NCBI GenBank assembly: GCA_947462335.1
Contig: OX381705.1
Span: 44,902,175-44,966,174, forward strand
Origin: Harmothoe impar
Taxonomy: Eukaryota > Annelida > Polychaeta > Phyllodocida > Polynoidae
Length of the DNA: 64,000 nt
Direction: 5' to 3'
Of this stretch, positions 36,221 through 45,310 are shown piece after piece (position 1 is the stretch's first letter; each line of letters begins with the position of its first letter). The notes beneath the pieces were generated by a model. The model saw only the letters and a program-made list of their open reading frames with translations. It ran no database searches and was not told where the DNA came from. Made by a program: the position numbers and the translations under genes.

Positions 36221-36460
36221 ATGGCGACATTATTCAAAGACCAACTTGCCATCAACCAAACTAACATAAAAAATATGCTGTTAGTTGTGCAAAGGATAGG
36301 GAAGCACTTGGAGGTTCTCTCCCACAACACTCTTCCAGAGAACATTGAAGTGTGTCAGAAATGTCCTCAGCACTGCTCTAACGCTGTCCTAAAATGTACC
36401 ATGGATCGTCGGGGACCGAAAAACCCGAAAGTGGCCAAAAACAAAAAATATATAAAATGA
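36221..36460 (+). CDS. Small Cys-containing hypothetical protein (Polinton)
   Basis: Seventy-nine codons from an ATG placed just after the satellite edge (36206). The open frame extends upstream into the satellite, but the ATG at 36221 excludes repeat sequence. The first 45 residues are helical in character (LFKDQLAINQTNIKNMLLVV). A CxxCPxxC cluster with another Cys follows (about residues 50-62), and the tail is basic. No family recognised. It may be an intact small gene or the 3' remnant of a gene whose 5' part was lost when the satellite expanded. Confidence 0.5.
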   Translation: MATLFKDQLAINQTNIKNMLLVVQRIGKHLEVLSHNTLPENIEVCQKCPQHCSNAVLKCTMDRRGPKNPKVAKNKKYIK

Positions 36461-36567
36461 TGCAGAAATCGTGCTTGTGAATGACATGCGATGTATATAG
36501 TATTGTAGTACACCGTGCTACACGTAATTGAATACCTATACTATTCTACATCGTAGGAAGAAACAAG

Positions 36568-37704
36568 ATGGTGGATAGGACAAGAGAAAATTCTCGTGTG
36601 AAAGGGAGACATCCGATACCCATGATGTTACACAACATGGCACCAAAATCATGTTGTACAGCAGAAGTTAAGCTGAACGCAAACATGCATCCGCCTCCTC
36701 CGTACCCCTATGTGGCGCGCCATACTACACATTCTACCCACTCCGATGTGGCTAGTACTACAACGGCTCCTGCTGCCTTGGATCCTTCTCCTTCTGATCC
36801 TACCTTGGATCTACTTTCTCCTGTTCCTACAGCATCTGCTTCTTCGCTCTACCCTATTCTATTTTCTCGCATCATACAGCGGGTACAACAAGCTACCCGA
36901 AATCTAATTGAATCTACTGCGCATTGCCCAGTACATGGTACTATAGACTTTCTTCTAAATGAAAAAGAGAAAGAACAGGATGTGATCCCTGCTCCTGTCA
37001 TGCACATGCAAGAAAACCCCACATCCTTTGCCCCTCCTCACTGTGCAACAGGGCAGCACAGTTCAAGAAAGAGAAGTCATAGCCCATCTCTTGGTACAGT
37101 ACAGCTGGGGAAAGTATCATTTCAGTATGGGGTGGGACCTGCGGTACAACAAGACACCGCTATGGATCTGTCCACAAGAACCGCTATGGACCTGTCCACT
37201 TGTAGTATTTCGCGAAATATCAGAAGTTCAGACCCAGAAGTGCAGAATATTGTAAATTCCATTTCAAACGTTTTTCCTCCCCTTCACTTCGCTCCAGCAC
37301 AGGAGGAAGAGGAGGAAATATACTTTTCAGAGGAGGAGGAAGAAGAGTGGGGCAGAACTCAACTTTCCGTTGTACCTCCTCCACTGGAGGAAGAAACTAT
37401 GTCCCAGTTTCCAATCTCTCAAAATGCGACAGAACAAAAACCAACATGCCCAGTACAGGGGATGCAACAGGAAAAAGAAGGGGGGATGAGGGGAGAATTA
37501 CCGCGCAGAACGGGTGGAGACAGACTAACTTTCATCCAAGTTGAATCACCTCAGTGTGATCATTGCGACACTGAGTACAGTAGACTTGGAGACGTATGTA
37601 TCAGTAAAAACAGGCACTGTTGCCTCCTTGTGTGCAGGTTTTGTACTTTCGCAACTCATACTCCGCATGCCCTGCTTCAACACATCACATCAGTCCATCT
37701 CTGA
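36568..37704 (+). CDS. Acidic, Pro/Ser-rich zinc-finger protein (Polinton, possible transcription regulator)
   Basis: 378 residues, family not recognised. Residues 30-110 are rich in Pro, Ser and Thr and look disordered. Two tandem AMDLST motifs (about residues 198-203 and 206-211) resemble the xDLS core used by CtBP-binding proteins but lack the usual Pro. An acidic run (EEEEEIYFSEEEEEEW, about 246-262) follows. The last 50 residues hold a Cys/His cluster (CDHCDTEYSRLGDVC, CCLLVCRFC, then HALLQHITSVH) that could form a C2H2-like finger. The modular layout, disorder plus acidic patch plus zinc site, is what viral early regulators often look like; that role is inference. It is the first sizeable gene after the satellite. 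Confidence 0.65.
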   Translation: MVDRTRENSRVKGRHPIPMMLHNMAPKSCCTAEVKLNANMHPPPPYPYVARHTTHSTHSDVASTTTAPAALDPSPSDPTLDLLSPVPTASASSLYPILFSRIIQRVQQATRNLIESTAHCPVHGTIDFLLNEKEKEQDVIPAPVMHMQENPTSFAPPHCATGQHSSRKRSHSPSLGTVQLGKVSFQYGVGPAVQQDTAMDLSTRTAMDLSTCSISRNIRSSDPEVQNIVNSISNVFPPLHFAPAQEEEEEIYFSEEEEEEWGRTQLSVVPPPLEEETMSQFPISQNATEQKPTCPVQGMQQEKEGGMRGELPRRTGGDRLTFIQVESPQCDHCDTEYSRLGDVCISKNRHCCLLVCRFCTFATHTPHALLQHITSVHL

Positions 37705-37843
37705 AACATCATCGCTTTGCTTCTATGCAAATCTAGTTATACAGTACTTCAAAAAAAGACATGACTTTCCCATACTACATTATGGTACACTGTATTAGTT
37801 CTCTTACATAGTCAATTTTTTCTTTATTCAGGAAACAAGAGAA

Positions 37844-38716
37844 ATGTCGCAGGAAGAATTCATGAACTTATCTCTAGACGTATCCCTTCTTGCTCTGCGA
37901 TGCCTGTATTTCACATACTACTTTGAATTCTATGATGCCATGGAAAAGGGTATTTTCCAGTTAGACATTCAAATTCCCACACATCCTTTGTTGTCTATTT
38001 CGACTTGTGTATCATTTTTAGAATATTTGTCTCTCCCAGACGCTGAATGTCATGCTTGTTTTGATCAAGTAACTGAAATTCAGTCTATTGTGTACTTTTC
38101 TTCTTTCTTTGAATGTCATTTCTTGTTCGAATATATTTTGCACAGAGGACTTGGCAATTTGGATGAAATACCTGAAATATTGAAAGTAGTGTCTTACGCA
38201 GGCACTGAGCAAAATGAGCACATGAGTGAACTCCTATGGTACACAGCAGAATTTTTGGAACGCAACTGTGTTCAGTCTATACTGGACGAAATGTGCTGTA
38301 TTGAATTGCCCAGAGTTGCATTTCAAGACTACTCTAGTTACAGCTGCACCATATTAAAACAGGAAATAGAAGCTAGGTTGACATATCATGAATATGAATT
38401 ACAACCAATCACATTCAATTGTGCCGCATGCGGGGAAGATCACTCTGCCAGTAGGGATCCCGTAGATGTTTCTGTATCCCGTATGGGATGTTGCAAAGCG
38501 GCTGTCAATTGTATCTGCTACACCAATTTCTTGTTCAAGAGCTTATTGACAAACAATAGCGATGACATGGTGCGTTGCAGAGACTGTGGTATGAAGTGGT
38601 GGCATGCAAAACCTACTTGTGGTAAACACTTGGCACGTTGGATAAGGAAACGTTACAAACAGATGAGGAAGAGGTTAGTGAAGGATAGGTTGTCCTTCTT
38701 CTGCCAAGAATTGTAA
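37844..38716 (+). CDS. RING-like zinc protein A (Polinton accessory)
   Basis: 290 residues. The N-terminal ~110 residues (LSISTCVSFLEYLSLPD, then EIQSIVYFSSFFECHFLFEYIL) have a helical pattern that loosely recalls BTB/Skp1-type folds. The C-terminal part (about 193-265) has paired cysteines: CAACGEDHS, then CCKAAVNCICYTNF, then CRDCGMKWWHAKPTCGKH, in the order expected of a RING or treble-clef zinc site. It is paralogous to the next gene, 27 bp downstream: both share the (E/D)IQ(S/A)IVYF(S/A) block and the zinc tail. An E3-ligase-type role is inference from this layout; alternatives are a zinc-binding structural or nucleic-acid-binding protein. Confidence 0.65.
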   Translation: MSQEEFMNLSLDVSLLALRCLYFTYYFEFYDAMEKGIFQLDIQIPTHPLLSISTCVSFLEYLSLPDAECHACFDQVTEIQSIVYFSSFFECHFLFEYILHRGLGNLDEIPEILKVVSYAGTEQNEHMSELLWYTAEFLERNCVQSILDEMCCIELPRVAFQDYSSYSCTILKQEIEARLTYHEYELQPITFNCAACGEDHSASRDPVDVSVSRMGCCKAAVNCICYTNFLFKSLLTNNSDDMVRCRDCGMKWWHAKPTCGKHLARWIRKRYKQMRKRLVKDRLSFFCQEL

Positions 38717-38743
38717 TCTGTTTGAGCTCTACTTTTTTCTGTT

Positions 38744-39556
38744 ATGTATCTATATGTAGATGAAGAATTATTACTACATCGTGTGAAATATATATCATGT
38801 ATCTCAACATTTTATCCCACACAGCAAAAAGCGGAAAAAATCAAACACATGAATGTGGATTTCCCATGTCAAAAATATATGTCAGTGAAGCAGTGTGCAG
38901 ACATATTCCGAGCATTGAGCATGCTTTCTTGCATTGTGCAATTGAGTCAGATTGACATACAGGCTATCGTGTACTTTGCATGTTATTTTCAATGTACTTT
39001 TATTTTTGAAAATATGTTACATATCATTAGTATGGACCTAATGAAATTACCTTACGCTATCAAAACATTGATTATATTTTTTGGATACCATGATGTACTA
39101 ACACAAAAAGTGATACAACTTGCTTTAGATCACTTGGACATATGGTACGGGGAGACTGTGATAGAAATCATGAAGCCGAAAGGACGAGAGTACAGATTGG
39201 ATGTAGATCCGAAAGAATATGTCACTAGTAAATTAGGAAAGAAAATAAGAGATGCAGAAAGAAGAAAAAATTATATTTTTTCTTCTACTTATACCATGTG
39301 TATGCTATGCCACACCTTACTTGTTATAAGAAAAAATACTTGCTGTAGTAATGTGGTTTTTCTCCCTTGCTGTCATAAACCCGTGCATTTGCATTGCCAA
39401 ATGAATTTTATACAAAAAAACAACAAGAGAGGCAGAAAAAAGTGTGTGTACTGCAATATGAACTGGTGCTATGGAGTAGTACAATGTGAGGAAGAATACA
39501 TGGAATGGTGCAAAAAAAAAGCATTACGTGTATCAAAATATGGTAATACTGCTTGA
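38744..39556 (+). CDS. RING-like zinc protein B, paralogue of A (Polinton accessory)
   Basis: 270 residues. The N-terminal helical region contains DIQAIVYFACYFQCTFIFENML, matching the equivalent block of the upstream protein. The zinc region (about 186-250) reads CMLCHTLL, then CCSNVVFLPCCHKPVHLHCQ, then CVYCNMNW, a clearer RING-like C-x2-C, C/H-x-H-x2-C, C-x2-C order than in A. The TGA stop (39554-39556) forms the first three bases of a TGAGATAAAA motif that precedes the penton gene. The pair looks like an old tandem duplication with strong divergence. Function unknown; ubiquitin-related activity is a reasonable hypothesis only. Confidence 0.65.
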   Translation: MYLYVDEELLLHRVKYISCISTFYPTQQKAEKIKHMNVDFPCQKYMSVKQCADIFRALSMLSCIVQLSQIDIQAIVYFACYFQCTFIFENMLHIISMDLMKLPYAIKTLIIFFGYHDVLTQKVIQLALDHLDIWYGETVIEIMKPKGREYRLDVDPKEYVTSKLGKKIRDAERRKNYIFSSTYTMCMLCHTLLVIRKNTCCSNVVFLPCCHKPVHLHCQMNFIQKNNKRGRKKCVYCNMNWCYGVVQCEEEYMEWCKKKALRVSKYGNTA

Positions 39557-39563
39557 GATAAAA
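39554..39563 (+). promoter_or_regulatory. TGAGATA motif before penton gene
   Basis: TGAGATAAAA, 59 bp upstream of the ATG at 39613. The TGA is also the stop codon of the preceding gene. Member of the recurrent intergenic motif set. Confidence 0.5.
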
Positions 39564-39612
39564 TGGAACGAAATGTTATATATCTTTCTTAGTACAAAGA
39601 TTGCAATAAAAA

Positions 39613-40542
39613 ATGTATCACAGCAATTTCTTTGTCGGTCTTCCTTCCAATACTATACATCCCTCCAGAGAAAACAAAACTAGTCATTATTTCGTCAACA
39701 TGCCATCAGTTCTTACACTAAGTGGGGAATGGGAAGTAGGGGTAGTCGAAGTGAATCTCCCTGTCTCATGGTATGACATTCCAGAAACTCCAGAAAGAAA
39801 TAGGACGATAATAATAGAAAGGAAAGAATTCCGATTCAAAAAAGGAGTAAAGAAACCTGCTTCTTTGGATGACTTGGTGACGAATGAAAAAAGGTACAAA
39901 ATAAAAAGAATACCATATGGAAATTTCAGTACCATTGAATCTCTCCTGCATAGTATTAACTTAACTTTCAAGGCAATAGAACGTTATGATGACAACAAGT
40001 ACATCAGAATTTCTAGAGAGCCACAGCTTGAAATGGAAGCACAGAATCTCAAACCTATATTACTAGTAGGAAAAGGAGACACAGTAACTATGTCTGTAGA
40101 ATTAGCATCTCTTCTGAGATTGGATTCCGCGACAGGTGCCGACAGATCAGACAAGGGTACTATATCTTATTCTGGAGATGTGTTAAGTACTTTTAGCGAC
40201 TACTCAGACTTGATGCGACCAAGGATACATGCTAAAAACTATAAATCGTTTCATGCCAATGGAGTACCAAGCTTGAATACTACTTCTAATATATTTATAT
40301 ATAGTAATATAGTATCTAATGAAATTGTGGGAAATCAAGAAGTACCTCTTCTAAGAACTATTCGATGCACTGGGCAATTTGGTTCAGACATAAAAGAAGT
40401 ATTCACTGCACCATATTACAAGAAAATAAAGAAAAGCGAAATACAAGAGATCGAAATAAAGATATGTGACAGCGTGGGAGAAGCAGTAAAGTTTGAATAC
40501 GGCACCGTATACCTAGTTTTACATTTCCGGAAAATTGAGTGA
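39613..40542 (+). CDS. Probable penton-type minor capsid protein
   Basis: 309 residues. The N-terminus has the signature seen in many metazoan Polinton proteins: FFVGLPSNTI, then a short Asn/Thr stretch, FVNMP, and LSGEWEVGVVEVNLPVSWYDI (described here in two parts: LSGEWEVGVVEV, NLPVSWYDI). This family is, to my knowledge, the single-jelly-roll minor capsid (penton) protein that sits at virion vertices. Beta-rich segments continue to the end (YGTVYLVLHFRK). Its TGA stop lies 5 bp before the PolB ATG. Fold assignment should be confirmed structurally; membership of the Polinton virion set is likely from sequence and position. Confidence 0.65.
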   Translation: MYHSNFFVGLPSNTIHPSRENKTSHYFVNMPSVLTLSGEWEVGVVEVNLPVSWYDIPETPERNRTIIIERKEFRFKKGVKKPASLDDLVTNEKRYKIKRIPYGNFSTIESLLHSINLTFKAIERYDDNKYIRISREPQLEMEAQNLKPILLVGKGDTVTMSVELASLLRLDSATGADRSDKGTISYSGDVLSTFSDYSDLMRPRIHAKNYKSFHANGVPSLNTTSNIFIYSNIVSNEIVGNQEVPLLRTIRCTGQFGSDIKEVFTAPYYKKIKKSEIQEIEIKICDSVGEAVKFEYGTVYLVLHFRKIE

Positions 40543-40547
40543 AGGAA

Positions 40548-43500
40548 ATGAGAGTGAAAAAAGCTATGCGGAACATGGTGGGGGAATATGACATAGTACC
40601 GACCCATTCCATGTATGACCCTCACCTTTTCTTGTACAACAATATGATGAAAGTAAGGAAAAAAATATTGAAATGGAGGAAAAGAAAAGGGGGAATAAAG
40701 TATCAAGTTTCTATGAAAGTATGTCTGGGAAAATACAATTTAGAAACTAGTGAAAACTTTGAAATAAAGCCGTGGTTCCAGAGCTGTGTACAAATTGTAT
40801 TTAGTAAGCATAACATAGATGACATGATCAGAACTTCATACAATACAATATTAGCTTTCTTTGACGCATTCCTTTACATGGGTTCGGGCTGGTTTTTGAA
40901 GAAAGTATTACTGCTCCGCCTTTCTTTGTATGCATACAATCCGATGGGAGGTAAAGACAGCGATAAGGTAAAGGAACTTTTGGCAAAAAAAAGGTCCATT
41001 TTGAATATAAAAGGCTGTGGGAACAAATGTTTTTTGTACTGCGTTTTGGCCAAGTTACATCATCACGGAAAAGCTGGAAACAGAGCATCTACCTACTCTC
41101 CTTACTTGAATCAATTAAATGTATCAAACATCACATTTCCAGTAAAACTTAATCACATCAATAAGTTTGAAGAAAAAAATGGAATCAGCATAAATGTGTT
41201 TGGTATGTTCATGGGAAAAAACAAAACTTTTCAGCCTTACCCAATGTACGTTTCCAATTTTACTTCAACTGGTCCAGGACAATCAAGTTCGAAGAAAATA
41301 CATGTGGACATGCTACTATACCATGATCACTACTACTTGATACGTAATTTAAATAAATTTATACGTCCTTTCTTCTGGAAAAAAACAAGATATTTCTGCC
41401 ATAAATGTTTGTTATCTTTTCAAAAGAAGAAAAAGTATGACAAACACGTAGAAAACGACTGCAATGAAATATCATATAGTGGACAAGCATATATTTTACC
41501 AGAACAAGGCGCCAAATTACAGTTTGAGGACTACAAGAATCAGGTCAAATGCCCTTTTATTATTTTTGCAGATTTTGAAACATATAACAGAAAGTTAAAT
41601 CACCCTATATCGAGAGGAATGTCTGAAATAAAAACTGAGCACAAATTAAATGCTTTCGGAGCAATAATGGTATCTAAATATAGTGCTTACTCTCATTCTC
41701 CTTTCCTTTATGTTGGACGTAATGAAGATATTTCACGTATCACTGAACAGACAAAATGTTATATTTGTCAAGCACCTTTTGGAACAGGAGGACCTCGCAA
41801 AGTACTGGATCACGCCCACATCGGACGAGAGGGTAGTGGAAGAGATGTGAATTATGCATGTAACAGATGTAATCTTACATTCACTTCTCTTAGAATGGAT
41901 CAAATTATTTTACCTATTGTATTGCACAATGCAATGGCTTTCGATTCGCATTTTCTTATACAAAAACTATATAGGTACATAGACAGAGATGTTAAAGTCT
42001 TAGCACGATCCTCTGAAAAGTTTCTCACACTTAATTTCGAGAATTTTAGGATCATAGATTCCTTCCAATTTTTGCCTACTTCCCTTTCTAATTTAGCTGA
42101 TCTGTTAAGCCAAAATGATGCAGCAGACTTTATTCAAACTAAGAAACACATAAAAAAAGAAGAATTATTACCATATGTGACGAGAAAAGGCGTGATGTGT
42201 TATGATTATATAGATTCATGGGATAAGTTGAAAGAAACCAAACTACCTGCAAAAGAAAAATTTTATAACACATTAACTAAACAACACTTATCAGATTCTG
42301 AGTATGAGCATGCCATTTACATGTATAGCAGAATGAAATGTAAGAACATAAAAGATTATTTAAAAGAATATCTAAAAATTGATGTTCTCCTATTGTGCGA
42401 CGTTTTCGAATCTTTCCGGAGAAAGGCGATAAACTTTTATAATTTAGATCCGGCAAAATACCTTACTGCTCCCTCTTTAAGTTACCAAGCCATGCTAAAA
42501 CACACAGGTATTACATTAGAGTTATTAAATGACGTAGAAATGTATCACTTCATAGAGCGCGGCATAAGAGGAGGAATAACGAATGTATCTCATCGAATGG
42601 CTAGGGCAGAAAAAAAGGAAGAGAAAATATTATATTTAGATTGTGTCAATCTTTACGGCCATTCTATGAGCCAATTTCTTCCTTTTTCATGCTTTAAGTG
42701 GGTGAAAGAAGAAGAAATAAAATTTTTCAATGTAGCGCATGTCAAAGATGACAATGACATAGGATATATATTAGAAGTTACTCTACTGTATCCAGATGAA
42801 ATACATGACCTGCATGACAGCTATCCTTTGGCTCCAAAGAAACATGTCATACCATACCATGATTTATCCCCATATGCCAAAAGGGTATTATCAGAAACAA
42901 GTGTACCATACAAAAAGAGCGGAAATAAATTAATATGCGACTTGAGAAAGAAAGAGAAATATGTGGTGCACTATCGAAATCTCAAGTTATATCTCTCTCT
43001 GGGAATGAAAATAGAAAAGACGCATAGGATATTGTCTTTTCGACAATCCAACTGGATGAAATCTTACATAGACTACAACAACAGAAAGCGGAAAGAGGCA
43101 ACTTCATCTTTTGACAGAGAATTTTTTAAACTGATGAACAACAGCGCATTCGGAAAAACAATGGAAAATGTTAAGAAAAGAATGAACATGCGACTGACTT
43201 CAAACGATAAAGTGTGCAAAAAAATGATACAGAAACCTACCTTTCATTCTTTACATATATTTAAAAAAGATTATGTTGGAATACAATACCATAAGGAATC
43301 CGTGACATTAAATAAGCCTATTTATATTGGATTTACCATATTAGAACTATCTAAATACCACATGTTTAATTTCCATTACAATGTTATGCTACCCCTTTTT
43401 CATCCTCGTAACATACATTTGTTATATACAGACACAGACTCTTTGATATATCATATCACGGATGAAAACTATATAAAAAAAATGCGTCGCAATAACTTTC

Positions 43501-43979
43501 ACTTTGATTTTTCCAACTTAAGTGAAGATCATCCTTTACATTGCACAAAGAATCACAAAGTATTAGGAAAGTTCAAAGATGAGTCAGCAGGGAAAGAGAT
43601 ACAGGAATTTATTGCATTGAGGCCTAAAATGTATTCCATTTTGTACCATGATGGGGTGGAAGAAAAGAGAGTGAAAGGAGTAAAAAAAAGTGTAATACAT
43701 GAGTTAAAACATACTCTTTTCAAACAGACATTACTAGAAAGGAAACTAGTTTACACAACATTTGATAGCATAAGAAGTTTAAAACATAAAGTGTACATGC
43801 TACAAGAAACAAAATTATCACTCTCTCCTTTTGAAGACAAGAGGTACTTGTTAGAGAACGGGATAAAATCTGTAGCTTATGGTAATTGTGTAATTCCAAA
43901 CACCGAGAAAAAAAGAAAAAAACAAGATTCTTTTCCACATAAAAAGATGAAGACAGGTACAGGAGAGAAAAGCATGTGA
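40548..43979 (+). CDS. POLB: Protein-primed family B DNA polymerase (pPolB)
   Basis: 1,143 residues, replicates the element by protein priming at the TIR ends. The 3'-5' exonuclease has DFE (Asp about residue 342, in FADFETY), HNAMAFDSHFL and YLKIDVLLLCDVF. Polymerase motif A is LDCVNLYG (Asp about 698), motif B is NNSAFGKTMENVKKR (about 864-878) and motif C is YTDTDS (about 960-965). All catalytic residues are present. Inserted between exonuclease motifs is an Endonuclease VII-like zinc module (CYICQ, then LDHAH, then CNRCN, about 403-443). The N-terminal region has GCGNKCFLYCVLA and, later, a DHYYLIRNL block, which recall the Cys and His sites of papain/OTU-like folds. A CHKC...H...C finger follows. 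Start chosen at the first ATG, 5 bp after the penton stop. Confidence 0.96.
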   Translation: MRVKKAMRNMVGEYDIVPTHSMYDPHLFLYNNMMKVRKKILKWRKRKGGIKYQVSMKVCLGKYNLETSENFEIKPWFQSCVQIVFSKHNIDDMIRTSYNTILAFFDAFLYMGSGWFLKKVLLLRLSLYAYNPMGGKDSDKVKELLAKKRSILNIKGCGNKCFLYCVLAKLHHHGKAGNRASTYSPYLNQLNVSNITFPVKLNHINKFEEKNGISINVFGMFMGKNKTFQPYPMYVSNFTSTGPGQSSSKKIHVDMLLYHDHYYLIRNLNKFIRPFFWKKTRYFCHKCLLSFQKKKKYDKHVENDCNEISYSGQAYILPEQGAKLQFEDYKNQVKCPFIIFADFETYNRKLNHPISRGMSEIKTEHKLNAFGAIMVSKYSAYSHSPFLYVGRNEDISRITEQTKCYICQAPFGTGGPRKVLDHAHIGREGSGRDVNYACNRCNLTFTSLRMDQIILPIVLHNAMAFDSHFLIQKLYRYIDRDVKVLARSSEKFLTLNFENFRIIDSFQFLPTSLSNLADLLSQNDAADFIQTKKHIKKEELLPYVTRKGVMCYDYIDSWDKLKETKLPAKEKFYNTLTKQHLSDSEYEHAIYMYSRMKCKNIKDYLKEYLKIDVLLLCDVFESFRRKAINFYNLDPAKYLTAPSLSYQAMLKHTGITLELLNDVEMYHFIERGIRGGITNVSHRMARAEKKEEKILYLDCVNLYGHSMSQFLPFSCFKWVKEEEIKFFNVAHVKDDNDIGYILEVTLLYPDEIHDLHDSYPLAPKKHVIPYHDLSPYAKRVLSETSVPYKKSGNKLICDLRKKEKYVVHYRNLKLYLSLGMKIEKTHRILSFRQSNWMKSYIDYNNRKRKEATSSFDREFFKLMNNSAFGKTMENVKKRMNMRLTSNDKVCKKMIQKPTFHSLHIFKKDYVGIQYHKESVTLNKPIYIGFTILELSKYHMFNFHYNVMLPLFHPRNIHLLYTDTDSLIYHITDENYIKKMRRNNFHFDFSNLSEDHPLHCTKNHKVLGKFKDESAGKEIQEFIALRPKMYSILYHDGVEEKRVKGVKKSVIHELKHTLFKQTLLERKLVYTTFDSIRSLKHKVYMLQETKLSLSPFEDKRYLLENGIKSVAYGNCVIPNTEKKRKKQDSFPHKKMKTGTGEKSM

Positions 43980-43984
43980 GATAC
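43977..43984 (+). promoter_or_regulatory. TGAGATA motif overlapping PolB stop
   Basis: TGAGATAC, 55 bp upstream of the ATG at 44032. Its TGA is the PolB stop codon. Confidence 0.5.
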
Positions 43985-44031
43985 ACTACTTGATATGGAT
44001 CATGTCATCTGTAACACATACTACATGCAAC

Positions 44032-44361
44032 ATGAGCAGAAGTACTAAGTATCCTACTATCGCATTTGGAAGGCGAAAAAGAATCGACATTGGGAAATTT
44101 AAGGGGAAAATATATCTTCATTTACATGACATGCAAAAAGACAAGAGCGTGACATTAGACAAAGATGAATTAACTGCCTTCTTTGAATTAAAGAACAAGA
44201 TAAATAAGAAAATATGTTGCATACTAAAAGCAGAGAAAGAACAAGCAGAAATTCAAAAGAAGAAGGCTGATAAAAAGAAACAGAAGGAAAAATATTCTTC
44301 AGGAAAAGAAAGTGGAAGTAGCAGTGGAGATGAGATGGACGACACCAGCGACAGCGATTAA
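44032..44361 (+). CDS. PC4-like small protein (probable ssDNA/transcription cofactor)
   Basis: 109 residues from the ATG at 44032; an earlier in-frame ATG at 43990 would add 14 residues that look non-coding. Residues 8-60 (FGRRKRIDIGKFKGKIYLHL, then VTLDKDELTAFFELKNKI) follow the strand-strand-strand-helix pattern of the PC4/Sub1 single-stranded DNA-binding domain, in particular the IDIGxFxGK start and the L-x(3)-E-x(5)-L helix. The tail is Lys-rich then Ser/Asp-rich, like the charged tails of PC4 relatives. It sits just after PolB. Likely binds DNA during replication or late transcription; the match is by eye and moderate. Confidence 0.55.
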   Translation: MSRSTKYPTIAFGRRKRIDIGKFKGKIYLHLHDMQKDKSVTLDKDELTAFFELKNKINKKICCILKAEKEQAEIQKKKADKKKQKEKYSSGKESGSSSGDEMDDTSDSD

Positions 44362-44380
44362 GACATAGGATAAACTGTAT

Positions 44381-44388
44381 TGAGATAC
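44381..44388 (+). promoter_or_regulatory. TGAGATA motif before zinc-finger gene
   Basis: TGAGATAC, 58 bp upstream of the ATG at 44439. Confidence 0.45.
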
Positions 44389-44438
44389 AGTACATTCATT
44401 CTGTTACAGTAGTACTTGCTACACAGCAGTGCACAGAA

Positions 44439-45077
44439 ATGCCTCCTTGTGAATACTGCGGAAGAAAAAGAAGTTTAGTGCAAAACAAAAAATATTGTGA
44501 AAAATGTGCTGCAAACATGGTAAGGGAATGTATACGCTGTCATAGGCCATATCACTCCTTGGCTTTCTTCTCCTCTGATGAAAGCCATAAACGATGTAAT
44601 TCTTGCCACAATAAATACCAGAAAGAAAAAATCAGGAATGCAAAGAGAGCAGAAAGCAAGAAGAAAAGTTGTGTACCAATGGAAAGTGGTTCAGAAGACA
44701 GCGGAAGTGAAACTTCTGAAAATGAGATAGAAGAAGAAACATGTGAAACAAAAAAAGAGGAGAACGCGTTACTTCTCACTACTCCATCCTCCACGGAAAA
44801 ATATGGTACAAAGCAATGTAACATAGTATATGAAGAGCACGCTATGAGTGAATCAGAAGGAGAAAAGACTGAGAAACCCAAAGATACAGCAAAGCCAAAG
44901 AAAAAAATAAAGCAGGAAAAGAAAAGTGTTGTGTCTGTTAAAGAAAAAAAGATGATCAAAAAAGAAAGGATCCCAAATAACAAAATTCAAACACCAAAGA
45001 ACAACAAAAAAGTAAACAGTATATTACATAATGCCGAGCCGAGGAAAATAGGTTATATACCAGTTTATACTGTGTAA
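44439..45077 (+). CDS. Zinc-finger protein with long charged tail (Polinton hypothetical)
   Basis: 212 residues. The first 65 hold two zinc-type clusters: CEYCGRKRSL...KKYCEKC (about 4-25), then ECIRCHRPYH...HKRCNSC (about 31-54). Position and spacing suggest paired treble-clef or LIM-like fingers. The rest is Glu/Lys/Ser-rich and probably disordered, ending in a KPKKKIKQEKK basic tract that could be a nuclear signal. I know similar short CxxC proteins from other Polintons but no assigned function. It precedes the integrase gene by 233 bp of AT-rich spacer. Confidence 0.65.
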   Translation: MPPCEYCGRKRSLVQNKKYCEKCAANMVRECIRCHRPYHSLAFFSSDESHKRCNSCHNKYQKEKIRNAKRAESKKKSCVPMESGSEDSGSETSENEIEEETCETKKEENALLLTTPSSTEKYGTKQCNIVYEEHAMSESEGEKTEKPKDTAKPKKKIKQEKKSVVSVKEKKMIKKERIPNNKIQTPKNNKKVNSILHNAEPRKIGYIPVYTV

Positions 45078-45310
45078 AACTTAGTAGTACTCCCCCGGAC
45101 GTTTTGTGATATTACTGCTCAACGGATAACCGTGAGCTAAAAAACTCTTGTCTACCAACTCACTGTCGTGAACATATCAAACATGCTGAGATGATATAAA
45201 ATCACGTGAAGATATGTCTCGCGCATTTACCCTCTCATGAATTTGTACTTGTGCTCGAGTAACATACCGGAGGATATATCATTTAAGACGTATGTTCTAT
45301 ATTCCTCACA

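Noticed and set aside
36568..37704. True PxDLS CtBP motif or LxCxE Rb-binding motif
   Set aside because: The motif reads AMDLS, with no Pro two residues before Asp, and no LxCxE was found in the accessory proteins. Only a loose resemblance is claimed.
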